Source: Pohlia nutans
Taxonomy: Eukaryota; Streptophyta; Bryopsida; Bryales; Mniaceae
Assembly (NCBI GenBank): GCA_022496805.1
Contig: CM040093.1
Location: 3,412,501-3,476,500 of the forward strand
Length of the DNA: 64,000 bases
Reading direction: 5' to 3'
The notes under the pieces are model-generated. The model was given only the letters and a program-made list of their open reading frames with translations, made no database searches and was not told the origin of the DNA. The translations under genes were made by a program, and so were the position numbers. Positions 43,774 to 55,450 of the stretch are shown in pieces. Numbering within the stretch: the stretch's first letter is position 1; each line of letters begins with the position of its first letter.

Positions 43774-44041
43774 GGCTCTGTTGGGCACTGCTGGTCAGCA
43801 CTGTAGCACTGCGGCACCTCGGCTGCCCCAACCTCAAAATCTGTTCAATTTGATAACTTTGATTGTTTACCAACGATTCCACAATCTCTCAAATGAGGCG
43901 CAAATTTGGAATCTAGATCGTTTTTTCAGTAGCTTTCCAACGCACCAATCCTCGCTTGATTTGGTTAACAAAATCCACTTTTTTCTTCATTATTCTCTTT
44001 TGAATAAGCCCATGGGACTTACCTTGACGTTTAAGGGTTAA
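43672..44041. mobile_element. TTAA-type MITE with internal A34 tract
   Basis: Starts TTAA-CCCTTAAACGTCAAGAGG and ends CCTTGACGTTTAAGGG-TTAA. A run of about 34 A residues lies at 43739-43772. The GC-rich shoulder (43690-43720 and 43773-43830) is unusual for this family. Confidence 0.75.
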
Positions 44042-44130
44042 TTTCCATTAAAAGTTGTAATCATGAATATTAAAGTTCCAAAAGACTCGTGCTTCAAGAA
44101 TGAAGGCGAATTTGAAAGTTCCACAAAGCC

Positions 44131-44278
44131 ACGTTCCATAATCCATATAGTTTCATGCATTGGTGAAATAAGGTAAGAAAAACAATAAGGCGGTATATTT
44201 TCCATAATCCATATAGTTTCATGCATAGTTTCATGCATTGGTGTAACAAGGTAAGAAAAACAATAAAGTGATATTTTT
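44131..44278 (+). repeat. Tandem repeat of about 75 bp, two copies
   Basis: Two copies share 'ttccataatccatatagttt', 'catgcattggtg' and 'aaggtaagaaaaacaataa'. Confidence 0.85.
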
Positions 44279-44279
44279 C

Positions 44280-46090
44280 ATCCACACCTTCTACTTACTT
44301 TGTAATCGCATGATGATTGATAATCATTTTAAGTAGGACCAAATCTTTCTGGATGTCGTGTAGTAAAAAAGTGTAATTGGAGCACCATGTTGTAGCATTG
44401 CAGGTTCGAGCTCCAAATACTACTATTCAATTTTTGATATCCATTTTCAAAATGGATACTCGAACACCATGGTGAGCAAAGGGGTGACGTATCAGGCTTT
44501 GCATGAAACAAAGTGGGGAAACTAAGAGGTGTCTCGAACAAACAACACACGATACTAATTTGTTTGAGACCGTGCGTGATATATATGGTTGGAAAATTTG
44601 TGCGAGCACACACCCATGGGTCCAAAGAATGTATGAATCAAACTTGTGAGCCAAAAGTTGTGACTTTTCAAAGTAGACAATGTCCTGGAACACATAAATT
44701 GGAATTGAAAGTGGGATTGGAGGTTCCCAATGACACCCTTAATGAAGTGGGGCATGTTTAATATCATTGGAAAGCCAACGAAAAGAATTTTGTAGATCGC
44801 TAAGGCTTACAAGGAATAAAACAAGGTCGTAAAGTATAGCCCGATAAAGGAAGGGAGAATCAAAATGCTACCTCTAAAAACTTGAATCTTGGGGAGGGCA
44901 TAGCTTCCACAAAAAAAATTCCTAAAAACTTGGGCTTCTTTTCTTAAGATATACGTTTTTGGATCCCAACTACACTATAATCACCGTTAACTGTGGGTGC
45001 ATAATTGTTGTGGGTACGTTCATCTATTTGAACAAATTTCATTCCATTTAAACATGTCTTCATCCAACTTGAACAAAAATTTATTCGCTTCGGATGAGTT
45101 TTACAACAATATTTTGAAAAAAAACAAATATTAGTAAAGCCTCTCGTAAATACCCTGGGCCACAATATATGGTGATTTCAATGTACCAACAAGAGTATGT
45201 TCAACACTTCAAATGTCGGTTAGAGCATGTTTTCATGATCATTTGCCCAAGCAGATGAAATAACAAATATTCTCTAAAAAAAAAGATGTATATCAAGTCG
45301 AAGGATGGGAGAGGGGGTCTGTGAGTTTGCCACGGATGCGAACAACTTGTTTGTAGGAGCTCACGGCCCATTCACACTAGGAAGCTCCAGCACTTGCGTT
45401 GCGTTCCTGGAATGCTGCAAGATAAAATTTGAAAATAATGTATAATTTCTTGCGGTATCAAAGCCTTGTCTCTTCCTACTTTTGGCGTTGGTGGAGTGAA
45501 AATTTCTTGCGGCACCCAAAATGCGTTGGAGCAGCTTCTTGCATGCGTCATGTTAATTTATTTTATTTTTACACAAGCGCATTGTAGCTACCAAAAACTT
45601 ACTTGATTCTTTGCCGCACTCGCATTGGGTGACTAGTGTAAACCGGCACTTAGAGGTGTACAAACCTCAGTGGCAAATTAATCCACATCACCTACTATAT
45701 CAGTCACTGGTCACCGCTTTATTCCAGTCACTGGTTCCCTTTGTTCCATTGCAGTACTTGGCTTGAGGAACAAGAAAAGGGTTTCCCATATCCTAGCACA
45801 ATCTTGGAAAGTACTCAAGCCGGACAATATTATCCAATTGAAGCAGCCATTTTCTTTTAGATTTTCCTTTGTAATTTTTTAATTTTTTAATTTAAATTTT
45901 TGACACAAACAAAGGGAACCCTTTATTGCGAGAAGGAGGTAAAATACAAACTCACCCCATCGAGACCGGCGAGGACAGTGGACCTAAGACTGACCAATTT
46001 TTCCTTTGCTATATTTTGGAACGTAGCCAGGTCAGGAAAAATATGGATAGAATCATCCATGTATATATACTCATCCCTATATTTATCTAT
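44280..46090. other. Intergenic DNA, mostly unassigned
   Basis: An imperfect terminal pair 'ggcccattcacactag' (about 45366) and 'ctagtgtaaaccggcac' (about 45632) suggests a roughly 290-bp MITE. Overlapping ORFs on both strands at 44329-44767 have no recognisable product. Confidence 0.35.
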
Positions 46091-46862
46091 TACTTCCTTT
46101 GTCTCATATTAACCCTTAAACATCACAGTGTCCAGTTTTTAAACGATTAACAAATTCAAACTCACCCTATGTTCTCATCAATGTTTGGATGAAACTCATT
46201 CAACTTTTGGAGATACTTCATCAAGTTGTTGACCTATCCAATGGTTGGATTTCATGATACTAAAATACATATTTTTCTAAAATTACAAATGTTGAAGTAT
46301 GTCAAGTTGTTGACCAAGCCAAAATTGCATTGATTGTAGTTCAAAAGTGACCTTGCAAAAATGAGGTCATAGATTTTAATTAGCACAAAAATTTCAAAGA
46401 ATCACCACGTTAAGAGTGTCTCATTTCAAATCCATTCCAACAAATTTTGCTGAAAAATGTTAATGTTTTGTTTGTAATCAAATTTAGAAGGAATTTTTAG
46501 TTTTAACTTTCGAAATTTATAATAAAATATTGGTGACAGTAACGGTGAACTGAACCGTATAGATGGAATTCAAAATTCAAAATTTAGAACTTTCATTTGT
46601 ATTTCAATTCCAAAATATTCTTCGAAATTGTACTTTATGATGAATTTTCTCAAATCGTCAATTCTAGGGACACCATGGTACGTTTAAGAGTTAAACTTCA
46701 TGATTCCCTTGATAATTTGTCCCACAATAAGATTCTTGTTTGCTCAAACTACTATTCCTACTGGCTTAGGGTCCACACCATAGTGCTTAGGATCCAGACC
46801 ATTGGAGTAGTTAAGTCTTTCATTTTTAGAGTACATGAAGCTTAATATGGGACAAAGGAGTA
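46091..46862. mobile_element. Stowaway-like MITE interrupted by a TTAA-type MITE
   Basis: The outer ends are TA-CTTCCTTTGTCTCATATTAA and, in inverse, TTAATATGGGACAAAGGAG-TA, giving a Stowaway of about 186 bp once the insert is set aside. The insert (46109-46694) starts TTAA-CCCTTAAACATCACAGTG and ends GGTACGTTTAAGAG-TTAA. It sits exactly in a TTAA within the Stowaway terminal repeat. Confidence 0.75.
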
Positions 46863-47343
46863 GAAGGATTTTTCATCCAAATAGTAACAATTTTAGAGAA
46901 GACTTTGACAATATCATCTACTTTTTTGCCCTTTTTTAAAGTAAAAGTAACCACTACAGTACCAAAAATCAGGTATGAAAATTTGCCAAAAGATTTTTGG
47001 CTGCCCGGGAGCCTCCAACGTTTGGGATTTGAGGTACAATTTGGGCATGTCACTGATGAAGCTTTTTCTCCTTTTAGAGAGCCGGATTCCACTGGATTCT
47101 GGCTCCACGGTAATGCAGCAAGGAAAGCATAATTATATCGTAATTAGTATGACGTGGATCCTGGCATGACTGGATGAGTTTCAATGCAAATGGCAGTGGC
47201 TACAATGAATGCAGAAATTTAGCCATGTTTCATTGCGCCAATTCAGGCAATCCCAGAACGTGCTCAACTGAAGTTCATAAAAACAATTTTTTTTAATTCC
47301 TTGTTCATTAGAGTTTACTCATAACATAATACATAACATTCAG

Positions 47344-47562
47344 TACACTAAATAGTGTATTTAGTGTGAGATAATTATAAGATTTGAAAATGTTATAGAT
47401 TTTTACTCTCGACAAAAAAATTTACCAAAGACATTGATTCCAATACTATTGAAAGATCCCCATCTTGACCAATATAGAGGGTTAAAAAATTGGTCAACAG
47501 TAAAAACTTACAACATGTTTATGTAAATTAGTGTATCTCACACTAAATACACTATTTAGAGT
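47344..47562. mobile_element. MITE with TAAATAGTGTATTTAGTGTG ends, second copy
   Basis: Inverse copy of 10378-10595, very similar along the full length. 'cataacattcag' directly before its left end is a relic of another MITE terminus. Confidence 0.8.
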
Positions 47563-47579
47563 ACTCATCTGAAAAAAAA

Positions 47580-47800
47580 TAAAATTGAAACAGTACTTTA
47601 ACAGTATTGATGCAGTATTGCAACAACTGCTTAACAATATCATATTGTTGCAGTACTGCAACAATACTTATTGCAATTGATTACTGCAATATTGTTGCAA
47701 TTTTGATTTAGTATAAAATTGTATTGCAGGCAAAATTGCATTTGTATTGCTAGTAAATTGTTGCAATACTGCAATGCAACTGCAACAAATCCAATTGTGC
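47580..47800. repeat. Degenerate palindromic repeat cluster (TTGCAGTACTGCAA-like)
   Basis: Many overlapping variants of 'tgttgcagtactgcaaca' and 'attgcaacaat' crowd this stretch. It is self-complementary at many registers. Confidence 0.6.
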
Positions 47801-48059
47801 AAAGAGCCTAGATATTTAATTTGAAAAGGTCTCGCAGTAGTAGATTGCAAAGAGTTCCAAATGTACAAAGGGACTACATTTCGACATTTCTAAGTGTCTC
47901 ATTGTAGTAGATTGCAAATAGTTCCAAATGTACAGAAGGACTACATTTCCAATTTTTGACATGTCTCACTAAATTATATAGCAATCACTTCCAAATCTAC
48001 AACTCCTCTACAATTCACAATAGTTTGTAATGTGGCTCAAGGATAGATTTCTACTCTAA

Positions 48060-48545
48060 AACCTGAGACCCTCAGGATTGACAAAGAAAATTTCATACCG
48101 ACAACCAGCGATGGACTGACCATGTCCACATATCTTAGCCAATTTAACTCTTCTGAACATAATTAATAATAATAAAACTTGAAGGATGCAACTTGTCACC
48201 CCGTTCATCTATTGTAACATCAATTGATGAGACAGACGTATTGTTCAAATGGAAAAAACTTAGCAAAATGAAAACTCCTCATAATTCCAAGTCTTATCCT
48301 CCATTGTGACTGTTGTACGTAGACTCTCCATCTGCATTCTATAGCACATAAAAACAGTCGAACTGCTAAATAGTATTGACAAGGAAGGCTTAGCTCATAC
48401 TTGCAACTAGTGATGGATTGACCATGTCCACATGCCTCAACCGATTCAAACCTTGTACAACAGTGAGGAGACAACTTGTAGCAGAAATCATCAAGTGTAA
48501 CATCTATTGATTTCTAAATAGGTATTTCAAATTGAATTCTCTTCT
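48060..48545. repeat. Diverged tandem duplication, period about 300-345 bp
   Basis: 'gatggactgaccatgtccac' (about 48108) recurs as 'gatggattgaccatgtccac' (about 48410). Both are followed by a conserved spacer and an 'acaacttgt...tgtaacatc...attgat' block. Confidence 0.65.
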
Positions 48546-48934
48546 GGTGGACTAAGAATAGAACTTCTCTGTGTGCTGCTCGAAAGAATACGCAAGATCC
48601 AGCAAACATATCGCAATAACAAATCCACAATTCGGAAAAGAAATCTACCAGGAAATAAGCAATCTCGGGTAAGAAACATGTCCTAGTTTCAATATTTCCT
48701 TGGAGGAAGCAGAGGGATGGCTGTGTATCACCAGCTTTCAGATGGTCAGTACTCTAAATTGTAGAATCAGTACAACAAGCAGATAACAACAATGAAGTAT
48801 GCATAAAGACAAGATTAAAAAATAATTTCTACTGCTATAAATCCTCTCATATTTCTACTGTTATTCTCATGTGGTATGAAAATTATGGCCATTGCGTGTG
48901 CTAATAAATAGCAATTCAGCAATGGCGTCAGATG

Positions 48935-49032
48935 CCCTCCTCATCAAGAAGCTCACCATGCGAGCTTCAACAGCAGTTGCAATATATTTCCCAGTAGTTC
49001 AATCGCATGGTGAGCTTATGATGATGAGGAGG
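48935..49032 (+). ncRNA. Candidate miRNA-like hairpin
   Basis: The 5' arm 'gccctcctcatca' + 'agaagctcaccatgcga' is complementary to the 3' arm 'tcgcatggtgagctt' + 'atgatgatgaggagggc', with one asymmetric internal loop of two bases, a stem of about 31 bp and a terminal loop of about 40 nt. Size and pairing fit a plant miRNA precursor. I do not recognise the mature sequence. It directly abuts the large palindromic element starting near 49037, so a short MITE is the main alternative. No small-RNA support can be seen from sequence alone. Confidence 0.3.
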
Positions 49033-49286
49033 GCTATTTATAAAAAAAATCAAAATTTAGAAAAACCTTGGCTTTGAAGCTGTCTGTAACTCTAAGTAGG
49101 CATCTCAATAATAATAATCAATGTCTTTTACTTGTATACATTACATCAATATTAAAAGTCAATTTTTCTTCTAAAAATAAGATGTCTTTTATAAAAAAGT
49201 AAAAGCCTTAAAAAAACATAAGCTCTATATTTAACCATGATAATGTTATTTTACTTTTATGCATTACATTGTTATTAAAAAAGAAA

Positions 49287-49937
49287 TTACATATACAAAT
49301 ATATTGTCTTTTGTTTTAAAGTGACGTAGTTGTTTAAAGAGCTAGAACACTCTAGTTCACATTTAAAATGCAACAAAGATCCATTTAACAGATCTTTGTT
49401 TATGCCCTGTACTAATCGTCGAGGCTCAACTACTAATTTACTTAGCTCACTATCAAACCAAGTTACTTTATCCATTAAAGGGACATAATTGGGATCAGCA
49501 GGATTTACAATCTGATTAACCCAAATTTTTAAATTCCATGTTGCACTTCTAACCTCCTCGCTAATCAGACTCTAAAATCTTTCAGGACCTAGCTGGTTCT
49601 TCTCATGTACAAATTCATTACCAAAAATTTCATTTAGCGATATTTTTTCTATATGTCTTTTGTACTCTTCAACTCCTTGGACATTACTACTTAGAAACAT
49701 ATGACGTAAACGATTCTCAGAACAATCTGTAAACCAATTTACTATAGTGGTATGCGTTTTATTAAGACATTGTCTAGAAAAAAACCTATGATGGTCTTTC
49801 CTTCTATGACCAGAACCACGGGTTCCAGAACGCTTTCGTTTTTTTTTTGGATTTCTCTACATCGACATTGCTAGGTCCAACGTCAATTCGAATGCTAGGA
49901 GTAGACCCACTCGTACTGCTCGATTCTATTGTTGCCA
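49287..49937 (-). pseudogene. Decayed transposon ORF, left arm copy
   Basis: Read on the minus strand from ATG near 49937, a Ser/Thr-rich start runs into an A10 tract that breaks the frame. After it a Lys/Arg-rich stretch and a helical segment continue in another frame, then a TAG, then an open frame with 'VPLMDKVTWFDSELSKLVVE'. It is a mirror of the right-arm copy at 50386-50945. No domain is recognised. The breaks suggest it is inactive. Confidence 0.5.
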
Positions 49938-50385
49938 TTGTGAATTGTAACAAACCTCCCACGGTTTGCCACCAACTTTCAAAATACTAATTAAAAAAAA
50001 CTATATGAAAATGATCTAAAGCTCACCACCCAACAATAGAGAAGAAATCAAACAAGAAGTGACTCTACCTTCTCACCCCAGTTCCTTTTCCAAAATAGCT
50101 ACAGTCTACTTCTAGTCTTTTTACTTTCTATTCCAATCTTAGATCTAGGTCTTAGATCTTCCTATCCTTTAGTCCCAGATCTTGAGCAATCTTATCTCTT
50201 TACCATCTAAATACGTTAATTCTAATGCACCCCATATAAAATATTCTAACTCCAGTGCACCTCATCTTGAATAGTCTATTCTCTATTGTTGGGTGGTGAG
50301 CTTTAGATCATTTTCATATAGTTTTTTTTAATTAGTATTTTGAAAGTTGGTGGCAAACCGTGGGAGGTTTGTTACAATTCACAAT

Positions 50386-50945
50386 GGCAACAATAGAATC
50401 GAGCAGTACGAGTGGGTCTACTCCTAGCATTCGAATTGACGTTGGACCTAGCAATGTCGATGTAGAGAAATCCAAAAAAAAAACAAAAGCGTTCTGGAAC
50501 CCGTGGTTCTGGTCATAGAAGGAAAGACCATCATAGGTTTTTTTCTAGACAATGTCTTAATAAAACGCATACCACTATAGTAAATTGGTTTATAGATTGT
50601 TCTGAGAATCGTTTACGTCGTATGTTTCTAAGTAGTAATGTCCAAGGAGTTGAAGAGTACAAAAGACATATAGAAAAAATATTGCTAAATGAAATTTTTG
50701 GTAATGAATTTGTACATGAGAAGAACCAGCTGGGTCCTGAAAGATTTTAGAGTCTGATTAGCGAGGAGGTTAGAAGTGCAACATGGAATTTAAAAATTTG
50801 GGTTAATCAGATTGTAAATCCTGCTGATCCCAATTATGTCCCTTTAATGGATAAAGTAACTTGGTTTGATAGTGAGCTAAGTAAATTAGTAGTTGAGCCT
50901 CGACGATTAGTACAGGGCATAAACAAAGATCTGTTAAATGGATCT
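50386..50945 (+). pseudogene. Decayed transposon ORF, right arm copy
   Basis: Near-identical mirror of 49287-49937 with the same A10 frame break and the same stop, ending where the arms diverge ('GINKDLLNGS'). That both arms share the breaks shows the decay preceded or was copied with the arm duplication. Confidence 0.5.
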
Positions 50946-51140
50946 TAGTTCACTTGGTAGTGGTATATCGTGTGATCTTTCAAGCTTAAGTGTTGGAATT
51001 TCTGGTGGTCCATGACTATTCCCTCTTGAAGAAGATCCTACAGGAGGAATTTTGTTTCCTACACAAGTTGCTCTATGAATAGCTAGGGCTCTACTTCTCC
51101 TAAAAGAACTACTACATAAATCACAATAATAGGAACCCAT
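50934..51140 (-). CDS. Small zinc-finger protein fragment in the right arm
   Basis: 68 codons from a true ATG at 51138-51140. A single zinc-finger-like motif 'CDLCSSSFRRSRALAIHRAT' followed by C has C-x2-C-x12-H-x5-C spacing, so the last ligand is Cys and not His. A Ser/Gly/Pro-rich tail follows. N-terminal fingers of this kind occur in several transposon proteins (for example KDZ/Plavaka-like), but that link is inference. It lies in the 480 bp found only in the right arm and may be a first exon. Confidence 0.4.
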   Translation of the reverse strand: MGSYYCDLCSSSFRRSRALAIHRATCVGNKIPPVGSSSRGNSHGPPEIPTLKLERSHDIPLPSELRSI

Positions 51141-51764
51141 TGTAACCTATGGATAAACAAATTAAATAATACACTATAAATTTTCGAGTGACCAAATGTA
51201 CATAAACCATCTATCTCACTACAGTTTGCTCATCCTCCCAATCGTAGAGGAGAGAACTGGAAACATAGCTCTCCTCTCTCCCAAATCTAGTTATATAATG
51301 CAAGCAATGTACTCAAATAGAACTGGAGTCTTTATTTAGCTAAAAATCATATACTGTTGTTGTCAACTATTTAAACATCAATTTTGGACGAAGAGATGTC
51401 TCATAGATAATCTTGTTCACTTCACTCCCCATCTAATAACACTAGAGTGTTCTAGCTCTTTAAACAACTACGTCACTTTAAAACAAAAGACAATATATTT
51501 GTATATGTAATTTCTTTTTTAATAACAATGTGAATGCATAAAAGTAAAATAACATTATCATGGTTAAATATAGAGCTTATGTTTTTTTTAAGGCTTTTAC
51601 TTTTTTATAAAAGACATCTTATTTTTAGAAGAAAAATGACTTTTAATATTGATGTAATGTATACAAGTAAAAGACATTGATTATTATTATTGAGATGCCT
51701 ACTTAGAGTTACAGACAGCTTCAAAGCCAAGGTTTTTCTAAATTTTGATTTTTTTTATAAACCT

Positions 51765-51967
51765 AGGTCTTGAGCTCTCAACAAATAGATGTCCAAATAT
51801 TTGAAAAGATTAGACATCAATTACAAATGTTTCCAAATAAAGGATAATAAAAGAGTGGAATCTTGCACTCAAAAAATGAATATTTTAAAAAGTTTTTTGC
51901 TATTTTAAAAAGCTGTTAGCCAGCGTTGGTCGGCGTGCTGCTCCAATGCTGGAATTAAGTCACTATA
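51765..51967. other. Relic of the 39502-39900 MITE family
   Basis: 'gccagcgttggtcggcgtgc' and 'gtcactatagtatctt' resemble 39672-39720 and continue on the other side of the microsatellite ('tttagagctttgagatcttg'). Confidence 0.45.
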
Positions 51968-52087
<120 letters not shown>

Positions 52088-52248
52088 GTGTTTAGAGCTT
52101 TGAGATCTTGCTAACCTTTTGGTCCCGGTTGCCATTACCTTTGCCTTCCTATAAAACAAACTAGCTATTGATTTTGCATGGATGATGATGTCGGATATTC
52201 TGCACATTCTCTTCAAGGGCAAGATAGAGCCAGTGAAGGCTACTGAAT

Positions 52249-52550
52249 GTTATGTAGAGCAATTCATGAAGTCCCCAATTCCCATAATTGGTAGGTTACA
52301 TGCATCCATGGTCATTGTCTTCATGAGCATGGCTATGAGCATGCACAATGTTAACTTCCAACAAGTGAATTACCATGAGGACCTATAAAAATGGGTGAAC
52401 TGAAGTTCTAGGCATGGCTCTTGAAAGGAGAACCACTTTTTGCTAGTAGTACGACCTGTTGTAAAAGGTGAAAACTGGATCATATTGAAGATGCTCATTT
52501 GATCCAATTCTAAAATGGGGACATCATGAACTGCTCTATTATGGTATGGT
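52249..52550. mobile_element. MITE with TAGAGCA-type ends
   Basis: 'gttatgtagagcaattcatg' pairs with 'catgaactgctctattatgg' at the right. Same family as 37854-38137, with which it shares 'gtacgacctgttgtaaaagg' in inverse. Confidence 0.65.
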
Positions 52551-52653
52551 ACACGGTATTGTTATGAGATTTAGTGTTATATTTTAAAGCACAAACCATG
52601 TTCACATACCTTGTGGGTTAAAGCAACCTCGTGGGTTAACATGGTTTTAACCC

Positions 52654-53201
52654 TTAACCCTTTAACGTCCCGACTCAACAATGATTTCAAAGATGCGTTA
52701 TAAAATGTTTGATGAATAATATAATTGGAGTTGATGTACAAAGCTAAGTTGTAAATGTCAATGTGAAGATCACATCTATACAGTTGGATTTATCATATTT
52801 TTTATGAATAGATTGTAATTAAATTTTAAAGATTTTATTTTGAAATTCAATTAAAATTCCCAAATTAACCATAAAAAAATTAATTTTTTTTGTGATGAAT
52901 TTAGAATAACATGCACTATGAGATGGTATGATTTCTATTATTTGATTTTACTTATTTGGAAAGTCATGTTTAAGGTTTCACCTTTTGAACTAAGAATGAA
53001 ACTTGACATAAATCAATTACGTTATTAAAAAAATAATCACAATATCTTATTTTAAAGATCCATATTGTAAATATGATAGTCAACTAGCACAAGAACCAAG
53101 AGAAATTTGGATGGATGAAAAAATGTACAAAATGTAGTAAAAAGGAAGGTTGCAATCTGTTTGTTGTATATTATATGTATGCAGGCGCGTCAAAGGGTTA
53201 A
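52654..53201. mobile_element. TTAA-type MITE, 548 bp; carries an empty target site
   Basis: Starts TTAA-CCCTTTAACGTCCCGACT and ends GCGTCAAAGGG-TTAA. It relates to 8085-9801 and 29458. At 52970-52973 it has a single TTAA where 8085-9801 carries a complete second element. The sequence after 53201 begins 'acgtcaaagcaagccccacg' and may be the left end of a further element ending 'gatgtttaagggttga' near 54069. Confidence 0.75.
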
Positions 53202-54069
53202 ACGTCAAAGCAAGCCCCACGGGCTTGTTTATAAGAGAGTAATGGAGAAAAAGTAGTTTTTCTCAACCAAAATTGAAATGGATTGGTGCTTTGGAATGGT
53301 GATGAGAATGCAAGACGTGATTCCCAACTTGCCCCTAAATTAGACAACTAAGTAACAATTCACAATCAAATGAAGGAATTAGGGGAAAGGGAGCTATGAT
53401 CGGGCAATAGTGTTAACAATAAAATAGTAACTTCCGGTAGTATTACCAACCTGGTTTTTTACTGCCTCGGTAATTTTCCAATTTACCTCAGGAAGTAGAT
53501 CTGGAAAGATTTTTTTTACCGATCTGACAGTTACTAGTCAGATCGGGTTGTACATGTATATAAGCAATAGAGCCAAACTCATTGGCAAGGCCGTATTTTT
53601 GCGAACTACAGTTTCATTGTGTTTTTTTTTCTTACATCTGATTCTTCTTCCTCATACCTTCAATCCTTCCGAGTACTATCTCCTTGGTGCTCGAGTTATT
53701 GTGTCACTGGATAGCTTGAATAGGATTTACACTAACTACCGAGTGAAGGTTGGTAGTTGTAGTATTTCTATTCTTCCGACCCTCATAGGATCTTGTTCTA
53801 AAATGTCTTTATTAAAAATTCTCTGTCTCTATAGGCTCGGTAGTTAGATACTGATCAGTTGTAGACAAGGAGGAGCTACCAAATAGCTGGGGAGAGAGAG
53901 AGATAAAACATTTTTTTATTTTAAAAAACAACAAAAACGTTGGCCAACGCTGATGGTAGGATGACAATTTTTAATTTTTAATTTTTTTTGGTAGCATGCA
54001 TGCTACTGTAGACTTTTGGAGATCTTCTTTGAGCTGCCCTCCAAAGACCCTCTTGATGTTTAAGGGTTG
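53202..54069. other. Possible long TTAA-type element or unassigned DNA
   Basis: The ends hint at a TTAA-type element. The interior includes 'ttactagtcagatcgggttg' and an ORF (53548-53847) with no recognisable product. Confidence 0.3.
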
Positions 54070-54090
54070 ACAAAGAAAAGGTCTAAAGAT

Positions 54091-54346
54091 GGGTGAATGC
54101 ACACTACGGTCACCCAATTTTTTTGTCGCTGCGCCTGCACCTGCAAATCTTTAAAAATCAATTAAGACAAATGTAACAAATGTTTTTAAGAAATTTTAAT
54201 TTTCTAGAATTCTAAGATGTTTTTGGAAGGTAGGAAATTTTTGGGATTTTCAAAATCATTGTTATATTTGTCTTAATTGATTTTTAAAGATTTGCAGGTG
54301 CAGCGCCGCGACAAAAAAATTGGGTGACCGTAGTGTGCATTCACCC
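54091..54346. mobile_element. MITE with GGGTGAATGCACACTACGG ends, 256 bp
   Basis: 'gggtgaatgcacactacggt' on the left is mirrored by 'accgtagtgtgcattcaccc'. Inner blocks 'tttgcaggtgcag' and 'tcaattaagacaaatgtaac' extend the stem. AGAT flanks both sides. The superfamily is not determined. Confidence 0.8.
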
Positions 54347-54735
54347 AGATTCATTGTTTTGAAATGACAAATTTAATTATTCATGTTGTGAAAAGTATAA
54401 TTCAAATGGGACCAAATTTTATATCACCGGAATCAATGACGAACATTGCCATAACGTTCATTAGAGGCCTAATGTCACACCTCTGAATCTGAAGCATTTG
54501 TCAGGGGATCAGAGGAATCACAGAGAATTTTCTCTAACTTCAGTTGGTCCAATCGAAGAGGGTTGGAGAATTGGACTATTTTATTAGTAGTTTCTCTATT
54601 GTGTTACTACAGTATAAAGGGTATGGTCCAGCAAGGGCTAAAGAAAGTTATGGCATGTGTTGGTCAAAAAACAAATAAATTTGAACAAAAGGAAGTTTAT
54701 ACAAGACCTACTCAAAAAAACACAATATCCAATTT
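54347..54735. mobile_element. Fragmented TTAA-type MITE, GGACCAAG subfamily
   Basis: 'attcattgttttgaaatgac' to 'tcaatgacgaacattgcc' matches the subfamily. About 190 bp of foreign sequence follow, then the family resumes at 54645 ('tggcatgtgttggtc' to 'caatttggg'). Confidence 0.55.
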
Positions 54736-54762
54736 GGGTTACTTGTTCTTTCATAGCATATC

Positions 54763-55113
54763 CACTACACCGATTATTGCCATTGTTAAAAGTCACAAAA
54801 TTAGTGTGAGACTTCACACCAATCCTCACACTAATTTCAGTTCATACATCTCAAATTAGTGTGCAAGTGAGACTCAAGAACCCTAATTTTTTTGCCACCT
54901 TTTTTACCATCATGATGTTATTATTGTAATTGTTTTATTGAAATCATAGTATTTTAAGTATAAAATATTAGCACAAGCCATAATATACCACTACTGTCAC
55001 AATTATTGTGAGAATTCTCAATTATTGTGAGTCACACTTTGTTCTAATACCACAATTACTGTGAGAATATTGAATTACTGTAACTCGCACTAATAGCAAT
55101 AATTGATGTAGTG
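54763..55113. mobile_element. CACTA-like MITE, about 350 bp
   Basis: 'cactacaccgattattg' on the left pairs with 'caataattgatgtagtg' on the right. Internal 'attagtgtgag' / 'ctcacacta' blocks are self-complementary. No matching target duplication is seen. Confidence 0.5.
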
Positions 55114-55450
55114 GTTGATATCCTCAAATTTCTTGTCAAAAGTTAAAGCTCCAATTTGGCTTTAGAAGACTTTTTTGTTAGTTAGACCACTCGTGGCTTG
55201 TATTTTTCTTTTGAATGCTAGCAAGACTTTGCTAGTTACACCATTCATGATTTGTATTTTGATTTTGGATACTAGCCAAACTAATATTGGTTGGTAAATT
55301 TGACGTCGTGGCTAATTTACAAGGTTGTAATACAAACAAAATAGAAATACTAGCTTGAAGTGGTAATACTACTTTTAAGGCTAATTTATACATATTAGTT
55401 TGAAAGTGATTGTGTTGTATCACAAGAGCAAGAAGCTGGACAAAATGATC

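Larger units (their letters stand above)
49037..51761. mobile_element. Large palindromic transposon, 2.7 kb, with mirrored decayed ORFs
   Basis: The arms 49037-50043 and 50277-51761 are inverse copies with only scattered differences. Both outer ends read TTATAAAAAAAATCAAAATT in the inward direction. The right arm carries about 480 bp (50945-51440) missing from the left. Both arms hold the same protein-coding relic running from the centre outward, with an A10 run that shifts the frame and an in-frame stop. The loop is about 50044-50276. The superfamily is unknown to me. Confidence 0.8.

Noticed and set aside
53548..53847. 99-codon ORF with hydrophobic stretch
   Set aside because: Repeat-rich context, no family resemblance and no supporting splice signals.
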